Assembly (NCBI GenBank): GCA_016182975.1
Contig: JACPFJ010000014.1
Span: 1 to 64,000, forward strand
From: Deltaproteobacteria bacterium
Lineage (GTDB): Bacteria > Desulfobacterota > Desulfuromonadia > Geobacterales > Pseudopelobacteraceae
Reading direction: 5' to 3'
DNA: 64,000 bases
Below are positions 51,231 through 57,260 of the stretch, one piece after another. A program made the position numbers and the translations under genes. How positions within the stretch are numbered: the first letter of the stretch is position 1; every line of letters starts with the position of its first letter. Below the pieces are notes generated by a model, which saw nothing but the letters and a program-made list of their open reading frames with translations, was not told where the DNA came from and made no database searches.

Positions 51231-52334
51231 ATGTGCAAAAAGCTTTTCATCGCCGCCACCGGTCAGCATTGCGGCAAGACCACCATCAGCCTCTCGCTGA
51301 TACACCTGGCGCGGCAGCGCTACGGCAGGGTCGGCTACATCAAGCCGCTCGGCCCCAAGTGCCAGGAGTTCCGCGGGGTGACGGCCGACAAGGACGCGGT
51401 CCTCATGGCCCAGGTGTTCGGCCTGGAGGGGGAGATCGCCCTGATGTCCCCGCTGGTCCTCGGCAAGGGCTCGACCAAGAGGTTCCTCGATGGCGAGCTC
51501 TGCCGGGAATGGGCCGCGGAGAGGATCGCAGCCGCCTGCCGCGGGCTTGAGTCGCGCTGCGACCTGCTGCTGGTGGAAGGGGCCGGGCATGGCGGCGTCG
51601 GTTCGGTCGTCGGCCTCAACAACGCCGACGTTGCCAGGCTGGTGCAGGCGCCGGTCGTCATGGTGGCCGGCGGCGGCATCGGCAGCGTCATCGATTCGGT
51701 GCGGCTCAATCTGCCGCTCTACGAGAAGGAAGGGGTGGACGTCCGCATGCTGCTGGTCAACAAGCTGCAGCCGGATAAGCGCGACACCTCGCTGGCCTAT
51801 CTCTCCAGGTACTTCGCCGGCAGCGGCATCCGGGTCTGCGGCGCCTTCGACTATTCGCCGGTACTGGCCGACCCGACCCTGCAAGGGGTCTCCAAGCTGC
51901 TCGGCCACCCGCTCCGGGGGGACCTGGGCCAGAAACAGCGCATCATACACCACATCCAGCTGGGGGCCGCCTCCTCACAGAAGGTGATCGACCACCTGCT
52001 GGAATCGAGCCTGCTCATCACCACCAGCTCGCGGGACGAACTGCTGGTCACGCTCTCCTCGCTGTACAACATCCCCGCCTACCGTCCCAGGATCGCCGGC
52101 ATCGTCATCCCCGGCCATGCGCCGGTCTCGGCCATCACCCAGCGGATCATCGACGACAGCGGCATACCCTACATCCGCATCGAGCAGACCACGGCCGAGG
52201 TCTTCAGCGCCCTCAACGGCCACGTATCCAAGATCTCGGCCGAGGACAGCGAGAAGATCTCCCTGATCACCAGCCAGGCCGAGCAGGTCATCGATTTCGG
52301 CGCCATCGAGGAGTTGCTGGATGGAGCCGCATAA
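51231..52334 (+). CDS. BioD-like P-loop plus DRTGG-domain protein (Pta N-terminal-like)
   Basis: The 367-residue protein begins with a BioD-like P-loop domain (IAATGQHCGKTTISLSL, then LLLVEGAGHGGVGSVVGLNNA). From about residue 215 it carries a DRTGG domain (VSKLLGHPLRGDLGQ, LLITTSSRDELLVTL, GIVIPGHAPVSAITQRII). Together these resemble the N-terminal regulatory half of long phosphotransacetylases, without the catalytic PTA domain. It may be a sensor or regulator of acetyl-phosphate metabolism. It has its own, unusually decorated promoter. Confidence 0.8.
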   Translation: MCKKLFIAATGQHCGKTTISLSLIHLARQRYGRVGYIKPLGPKCQEFRGVTADKDAVLMAQVFGLEGEIALMSPLVLGKGSTKRFLDGELCREWAAERIAAACRGLESRCDLLLVEGAGHGGVGSVVGLNNADVARLVQAPVVMVAGGGIGSVIDSVRLNLPLYEKEGVDVRMLLVNKLQPDKRDTSLAYLSRYFAGSGIRVCGAFDYSPVLADPTLQGVSKLLGHPLRGDLGQKQRIIHHIQLGAASSQKVIDHLLESSLLITTSSRDELLVTLSSLYNIPAYRPRIAGIVIPGHAPVSAITQRIIDDSGIPYIRIEQTTAEVFSALNGHVSKISAEDSEKISLITSQAEQVIDFGAIEELLDGAA

Positions 52335-52414
52335 ATCCCGCTCGACCGGAAACCTCGCCCCGCAATATTCAGAATTCGGCCCACCAACCTTTTTTTAGAT
52401 AACCGCAAGGCTTC

Positions 52415-52445
52415 TTGACAGCGGCGCAAAGAGAAGGCATTAACT
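52415..52445 (+). promoter_or_regulatory. Possible promoter of the export operon
   Basis: A consensus TTGACA (52415-52420) is followed 17-19 bases later by a weak -10 (CATTAACT region, 52438-52445), 40 bases before the adaptor gene. Confidence 0.3.
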
Positions 52446-52484
52446 TAAGGGTGAAATCATTCGTTACTGCGGAAGGGGTCCGGG

Positions 52485-53486
52485 ATGATCAGGAAGGTTT
52501 TGCTCCTGTCGGCCGTCTGTCTGGCCGTGATTGTGGCGGCGTTGGTCATGCTGCGCCGAACGCCGAAGAAGGCGGGCGAACTCAAGGTGTCCGGCGCCGT
52601 CGAGGTCACCTCGGTGGAACTGTCGTTCAAGGTTGCCGGCCGGCTGGGTGAGCGACTGGTGGACGAAGGGGAGCAGGTGCGTTCCGGGCAACTGGTGGCG
52701 CGGCTGGAGGACGACGAGTTGCGGGAGGAACGCAGAGCCCGCGCCGCCGAGGAACGCGCCGCCCGGGCGGCCCTGGCCGACCTGGAGGCCGGGAGCCGGG
52801 CCGAGGAGATCGCTCAGGCCGAGGCGGCCGTTTCCAGGATGAAGGCCGACGCCGACCGGCTTGCCAGGGACGCCGCCAGGATGGAGGCGCTCTACCGGCG
52901 CGAGGTGATCCCCCTGAAGGACCTGGAGGCGGCCCGCGCCGGGCGGGACGCCTCGGCCGCGGCGCTGCGCGAGGCCGAGGAGCGCCTCGGGCTCTTGAGG
53001 CGCGGTTCCCGGCCGGATGCCGTGCGCCAGGCCAGGGCCAGGGCCGAGGCCGCCGGCGCGGCCCTGGCCCTGGCCGAGACGCGCCTCTCCCATGGCGTGC
53101 TGCACGCCCCCCTGGCAGGTCTGGTGCTCGCCAAGCACGCCGAGGCGGGGGAAATGCTGGCGCCGGGCGCACCGGTGGTCACCGTGGGGAGGCTGGAGGA
53201 GGTCTGGCTGCGGGCCTACATCCCCGAGACGGAGCTGGGGAGGGTCCGGGTCGGCCAGCGGGCGCGGGTCACGACGGACACCTGGCCGGGTCGGGTCTTC
53301 GAGGGGCGGATCGGCTTTATCTCCTCCGAGGCGGAATTCACACCAAAGAACGTGCAGACCGAGAAGGAGCGGGTCAAGCTGGTCTACCGGATCAAGATCA
53401 CCCTGGCCAACCCGCGGATGGAGCTGAAGCCGGGCATGCCGGCCGACGCGGTGATCGAGACCGATGAACGCCATTCAGGCCGATAG
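52485..53486 (+). CDS. HlyD-family membrane-fusion adaptor (YbhG-like)
   Basis: The 333-residue adaptor has one N-terminal membrane anchor (VLLLSAVCLAVIVAALVML), a first biotinyl-lipoyl half (LSFKVAGRLGERLVDEGEQV), and a long Ala/Arg/Glu-rich coiled-coil hairpin from about residue 75 to 205. The second lipoyl half (LHAPLAGLVLAKHAEAGEML) and a beta-barrel domain follow. Such adaptors link an inner-membrane ABC exporter to an outer-membrane channel. It overlaps the ATPase gene by 23 bases, so the two are one unit. Confidence 0.9.
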   Translation: MIRKVLLLSAVCLAVIVAALVMLRRTPKKAGELKVSGAVEVTSVELSFKVAGRLGERLVDEGEQVRSGQLVARLEDDELREERRARAAEERAARAALADLEAGSRAEEIAQAEAAVSRMKADADRLARDAARMEALYRREVIPLKDLEAARAGRDASAAALREAEERLGLLRRGSRPDAVRQARARAEAAGAALALAETRLSHGVLHAPLAGLVLAKHAEAGEMLAPGAPVVTVGRLEEVWLRAYIPETELGRVRVGQRARVTTDTWPGRVFEGRIGFISSEAEFTPKNVQTEKERVKLVYRIKITLANPRMELKPGMPADAVIETDERHSGR

Positions 53487-55002
53487 TCTCACCAAACGCT
53501 TCGGCGACCTGACCGCGGTGGACTCCCTCTCGCTCTCCGTCCCCGAGGGGGAGCTGTTCGGGCTGGTCGGCTCGGACGGGGCCGGCAAGACCACCACCCT
53601 GCGGATGCTGGCAGGGGTGCTCGACCCGAGCGGAGGCGCACTTGCCGTGCTGGGGCGGCCCTTCCCGGCCGGGTCCGAGGGGGTGCGGGGGCATATCGGC
53701 TACATGAGCCAGCGCTTCGGGCTCTACCCCGACCTGACCGTGGCGGAGAACATCCGCTTCTACGCCGACGTCTTCGGCGTGGCTGCGGCCGAGCGGAAGA
53801 GCCGCGGCGAGCGGCTGCTGGCCTTCAGCGGGTTGGCGCCGTTCAGCGGGCGCCAGGCGGGCAGGCTCTCGGGGGGAATGAAACAGAAGCTGGGGCTCTG
53901 CTGCGCCCTGATCCACAAGCCGCGACTGCTCCTTCTGGACGAACCGACCAACGGTGTGGACCCGCTCTCGCGCCGCGATTTCTGGCGCATCCTGCGGGAT
54001 CTGCACAGCGAGGGGGTCACCGTGGTGGTGGCCACCGCCTACCTGGACGAGGCCGAGCGTTGCGACCGGGTCGGCCTGATCCACCATGGCCGCCTGATCG
54101 CCTGCGGTACTCCGGCGGAACTGACCGGCGGGGGGACGACCTCCCTGGAGGAGTTGGTCATCGAGCGAATCAGCGGGGAGACCTCACCTGCTTCTGCAAT
54201 AGTGGGATTTCACCGCATCCCCCACCCTCTCCCTGAGGGCGAGGGGGCTCACCCCGCAGTTTCCCTCGACAGGCTCACCAAGCGCTTCGACCACTTCACC
54301 GCCGTGGACGCCATCAGCCTGACGGTGCCCAAAGGCCAGGTCTTCGGCTTCCTGGGACCGAACGGCGCCGGCAAGTCCACCACCATCCGCATGCTCTGCG
54401 GTATCCTCTCCCCCACCTCCGGGAGCGGCTCGGTGGCCGGGTTCGATATCTCCAGGGAGCCGGAGCGGATCAAGGAGAACATCGGCTACATGAGCCAGCG
54501 TTTCTCGCTCTACGAGGACCTGACCGTGGAGGAGAACATCGCCTTCTACGCCGGTGTCTACCGTCTGCCGGCGGCCAGGCGGCGCGCGCGGAGCGAATGG
54601 GTGATCGCGATGGCCGGATTGAGCGAGCGGCGCACGTCCCTGGCGGGCGAGCTCTCCGGCGGCTGGCGCCAGCGGCTGGCCCTGGGGTGCGCCATCCTGC
54701 ACGAACCCCCGATCGTCTTCCTCGACGAGCCGACCTCGGGGGTCGATCCGCTCTCGCGCCGCCGTTTCTGGGAGTTGATCTATACCCTGGCCGAGGGGGG
54801 GGTGACGGTCTTCGTCACCACCCACTACATGGACGAGGCAGACTACTGTGACCGGCTGGCCATGATCTACCGCGGTGAGCTGGTGGCGGTGGGGACCCCG
54901 GAGGAGCTGAAGCGTTCGCGCGCGGCAGCGGGGGGGGAGCTGCCGACGCTGGAGGAGGTTTTCATCGGCCTGATCGAGGAGCGGGACCGGCAGGGCGATT
55001 AG
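53464..55002 (+). CDS. Tandem ABC transporter ATPase (YbhF-like)
   Basis: The 512-residue protein contains two complete nucleotide-binding domains. Domain 1 (about 5-235) has GSDGAGKTTT, LSGGMKQKL and LLLLDEPTNGVDP. Domain 2 (about 270-510) has GPNGAGKSTT, LSGGWRQRL and IVFLDEPTSGVDP. In YbhFGSR-type exporters two permease genes follow, but here none is present. The linker between the domains (residues about 240-268) includes HPLPEGEG, encoded by an inserted-looking palindrome. Confidence 0.92.
   Translation: MNAIQADSLTKRFGDLTAVDSLSLSVPEGELFGLVGSDGAGKTTTLRMLAGVLDPSGGALAVLGRPFPAGSEGVRGHIGYMSQRFGLYPDLTVAENIRFYADVFGVAAAERKSRGERLLAFSGLAPFSGRQAGRLSGGMKQKLGLCCALIHKPRLLLLDEPTNGVDPLSRRDFWRILRDLHSEGVTVVVATAYLDEAERCDRVGLIHHGRLIACGTPAELTGGGTTSLEELVIERISGETSPASAIVGFHRIPHPLPEGEGAHPAVSLDRLTKRFDHFTAVDAISLTVPKGQVFGFLGPNGAGKSTTIRMLCGILSPTSGSGSVAGFDISREPERIKENIGYMSQRFSLYEDLTVEENIAFYAGVYRLPAARRRARSEWVIAMAGLSERRTSLAGELSGGWRQRLALGCAILHEPPIVFLDEPTSGVDPLSRRRFWELIYTLAEGGVTVFVTTHYMDEADYCDRLAMIYRGELVAVGTPEELKRSRAAAGGELPTLEEVFIGLIEERDRQGD
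54222..54252. repeat. Palindromic element inside the ABC linker
   Basis: CCCTCTCCCT (about 54226-54235) and AGGGCGAGGG (about 54236-54246) mirror each other with one mismatch. Such CCCTC-CCT palindromes are widespread dispersed repeats, and PHPLPEGEG-type peptides commonly mark them. It keeps the ATPase frame open. Confidence 0.55.
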
Positions 55003-55233
55003 CAGACGTTCCGGCCATTGGAACCAATTCCGGGGATCAACCTTCCAGGTTTACCCCCGGAAACCGGCGGCAGACATGCCTTGCAGCCTGTTTTTTTGCG
55101 TATGGGCGGGGTTAAAATGGTGGCGCGGGTGGCGGGGGGTGGTGTATATATGGTAGGAGATTTGAAGGGTTGGATTAATTGAACGTATCCCATATCAAAA
55201 CCCGGAAGAACTATACTATTGGCGAGGTGCACA

Positions 55234-55452
55234 ATGAGTTCAATCGCTAAGGACATCCTCAGTCTAAGTGTTTCGGAACGAATTTTGTTGGTTGAGGACA
55301 TCTGGGACAGTATCGCTGAAATCCCCGAGGAAGTCCCTCTCAGTGCGGCCCAGAAGCAGGAGTTGGAACTCCGACTGGATGCCTACCACCGGAACCTGAA
55401 TGCGGGGTCGCCCTGGTCGGAAGTCCGGGAGCGAATTCGAAATCGGACATGA
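55234..55452 (+). CDS. Orphan addiction-module antitoxin (RelB/TIGR02574-like)
   Basis: The 72-residue protein (SSIAKDILSLSVSERILLVEDIWDSI, split by family, with Asp-Ser-Ile) matches short antitoxins usually followed by a ParE/RelE toxin. GAGGT precedes the ATG at 55234. Its stop overlaps an ATG (ATGA at 55449-55452), as expected for a coupled toxin, but that frame ends after 12 codons. It is probably a leftover antitoxin at the edge of an acquired segment. Confidence 0.75.
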   Translation: MSSIAKDILSLSVSERILLVEDIWDSIAEIPEEVPLSAAQKQELELRLDAYHRNLNAGSPWSEVRERIRNRT

Positions 55453-55487
55453 AGCGCGACTTTATGTTTCATCTTTCTTGCATGTGA
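55449..55487 (+). pseudogene. Truncated toxin start
   Basis: From the ATG overlapping the antitoxin stop, the frame reads MKRDFMFHLSCM and stops at 55485-55487. The first eight residues resemble ParE/RelE starts (MKxxFxFHP), and the rest is gone. This is a remnant, inferred from its position and start only. Confidence 0.4.
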
Positions 55488-55488
55488 C

Positions 55489-55525
55489 GGGATGCGGCCC
55501 TCGGTAGCATCCCATTTTCGTATTT
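55489..55525 (+). terminator. Terminator after the antitoxin remnant
   Basis: GGGATGC (55489-55495) pairs with GCATCCC (55507-55513) around an 11-base loop. ATTTTCGTATTTTT follows. Confidence 0.6.
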
Positions 55526-55643
55526 TTGGCGGTAAGGAGTTGTAGAGCGGGATGTGGGGGCGGATGTCGAAAGGGGGCGGCGACGCAGGTTTTACCGAAA
55601 TGAGGACAATACCATAATCTACCTGTAAATCATGATTTTCCCA

Positions 55644-55672
55644 TTGCGCTCGCGACGTTACGACTGTATAAA
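55644..55672 (+). promoter_or_regulatory. Candidate promoter of the methyltransferase operon
   Basis: TTGCGC (55644-55649) and TATAAA (55667-55672) are 17 bases apart. TATAAAAGCT is repeated at 55667-55676 and 55680-55689. The pair may be an operator for auto-control, which is common in modification cassettes. Confidence 0.4.
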
Positions 55673-55726
55673 AGCTGTTTATAAAAGCTCCACTTGATCA
55701 ATCGTAGTTTTATGAGATCAGTGCCA

Positions 55727-56812
55727 ATGGATGATCGCATGGCTAATAGAATTGAATTTAATGCAATCGACATCTACTGCGGCTCCGGGGCCGTCACAGA
55801 AGGCCTGAAAGCCGAGGGCATAGCTGTTCTCGCGGCAATAGACAATGATCCCATCGCTTGTGAAACCTACCGGCTCAACCACCCTGAAGTTCATCTCTTC
55901 CCATCCGACATCCGCACACTGAATCCGGCTACCTTGCGGAAAGATATTGGTTTCACGGGACGACTCGATTTGTTGGTTGTCTGTGCTCCCTGCCAACCGT
56001 TCAGCAGCCAGAACCGGAAACGTTCAACTGGTGATCACCGAGCTGATTTGGTTCTTGAAAGCCTCAAATTCATTAAAGAATTCGAGCCCGAGGTTGTGTT
56101 TTTCGAGAACGTCCCAGGCATAGCAATCTTCGGTCCGTTACACAGTCTGCGTCATAAACTGGCTGAACTCGGCTATGCCCTCGCGGAACCCATGACCCTG
56201 AACGCAGCTGATTGCGAGGTACCCCAACGTCGAGAACGCTGCATCATGGTCGCGGCCCGAAACCGGGAATGTATCACTACATTTTATGAGTCCATCAATT
56301 CCCGTCCCACGGTTACCGTTCGTCAGGCCATCGGCGGATTGAGGCAGCTTTGTTCCGGTGAACGCGATCCCGACGATCCGCTGCATTTTGCCCGGAATCA
56401 TCAGCCGATTGTCCTTCAGCGTTTACAGCACATTCCGAAAGATGGTGGGAGCCGTCTGTCATTACCGCCGGAGTTGGAGCTTGAATGTCACAAAGGGCGG
56501 AAGAACGATTTCCCGGATGTGTACGGCCGTATGAGATGGGATGATGTTGCACCTACTTTGACTACCGGCTGTACGGACGTCACGAAAGGGCGCTTTGCCC
56601 ATCCCCGGGATAACCGGGCCATTACGCTCAGAGAGGCGGCCCTGCTCCAATCCTTTCCCCTCCAGTATCGTTTTTTCGGCAACTCCGGCCAGATTGCCCG
56701 CCAGATCGGCAACGCCGTGCCCGTGAACATGATCCGGACCCTTGCACCATCGCTCAAGCATTGTTTGCGGAAAACTCGAACTCCCGAAATAAAAGCCGTT
56801 TCCGGCCAATGA
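55727..56812 (+). CDS. DNA (cytosine-5-)-methyltransferase
   Basis: The 361-residue C5-methyltransferase transfers a methyl group from S-adenosylmethionine to cytosine. All core motifs are present: I (AIDIYCGSGAVTEGL), IV with the catalytic Cys (VVCAPCQPFSSQNR), VI (FFENVPGI), VIII (PQRRERCIMVA), IX (RPTVTVRQAIGGL) and X (ARQIGNAVPVNM). The recognition region between VIII and X is short, so the target site cannot be read. The start is uncertain: the ATG at 55727 is used, 55739 has a slightly better ribosome site, and 55694 or 55712 would be longer. The vsr-type gene follows after 7 bases. Confidence 0.93.
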   Translation: MDDRMANRIEFNAIDIYCGSGAVTEGLKAEGIAVLAAIDNDPIACETYRLNHPEVHLFPSDIRTLNPATLRKDIGFTGRLDLLVVCAPCQPFSSQNRKRSTGDHRADLVLESLKFIKEFEPEVVFFENVPGIAIFGPLHSLRHKLAELGYALAEPMTLNAADCEVPQRRERCIMVAARNRECITTFYESINSRPTVTVRQAIGGLRQLCSGERDPDDPLHFARNHQPIVLQRLQHIPKDGGSRLSLPPELELECHKGRKNDFPDVYGRMRWDDVAPTLTTGCTDVTKGRFAHPRDNRAITLREAALLQSFPLQYRFFGNSGQIARQIGNAVPVNMIRTLAPSLKHCLRKTRTPEIKAVSGQ

Positions 56813-56819
56813 CCGCTAA

Positions 56820-57260
56820 ATGAAGGGGCGTCCGGCGGCCATATCCAAAACAGTTTCGGGGGCCATGCGCAGCATGCCGGAGCACTCCACCGGACCGGAA
56901 ATGGCGGTGCGTCGATTGCTTTACGAAAAGGGCCTGCGTTATCGGGTTCAGTATCCGGTTCCGGGAGCACCAAGGCGTTCCATCGACATCGCTTTTCCCC
57001 GCAAGAAAGTGGCCGTCTTTATTGATGGGTGTTTTTGGCACGGTTGCTCAGAGCATCGGAACATTCCTGCACATAACCGCGATTGGTGGCAGAACAAGAT
57101 TGATCAGAACCGGTCACGGGATCGGGATACGGATGAAAAACTCCGCGATGCCGGGTGGCATGTTCTCAGGTATTGGGAGCATGATCTGGCGGAGCGGATA
57201 GTTATTGAAGTGCATGAAGTAATTGGAACGAGAGAGAAACGCAGGAGTAAACATGGCTAA
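56820..57260 (+). CDS. vsr: Vsr-type DNA endonuclease
   Basis: The 146-residue protein has the Vsr fold core: RSIDIAFPRKKVAVFIDGCFWHGC with the catalytic Asp, the second Asp and the WH pair, then HNRDWWQNKIDQN and WHVLRYWEHDL. Classical Vsr nicks 5' of the T in T:G mismatches left by deamination of 5-methylcytosine, consistent with its position after the methyltransferase. In some conflict operons Vsr-like nucleases act as restriction effectors instead. No separate restriction endonuclease gene is visible. It overlaps the ATPase gene by 8 bases. Confidence 0.92.
   Translation: MKGRPAAISKTVSGAMRSMPEHSTGPEMAVRRLLYEKGLRYRVQYPVPGAPRRSIDIAFPRKKVAVFIDGCFWHGCSEHRNIPAHNRDWWQNKIDQNRSRDRDTDEKLRDAGWHVLRYWEHDLAERIVIEVHEVIGTREKRRSKHG

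Noticed and set aside
50361-51953. 530-codon minus-strand frame joining the YceH-like gene to sequence opposite the BioD-like gene
   Set aside because: Only the part from 51020 down matches a family. The extension crosses the promoter region and lies opposite a real gene.
55453-55726. Attachment site or tRNA-derived repeat flanking the island
   Set aside because: The only tRNA is at 50182-50258, 5 kb away. I saw no direct copy of its 3' end near the island start, and the far end is outside the window.
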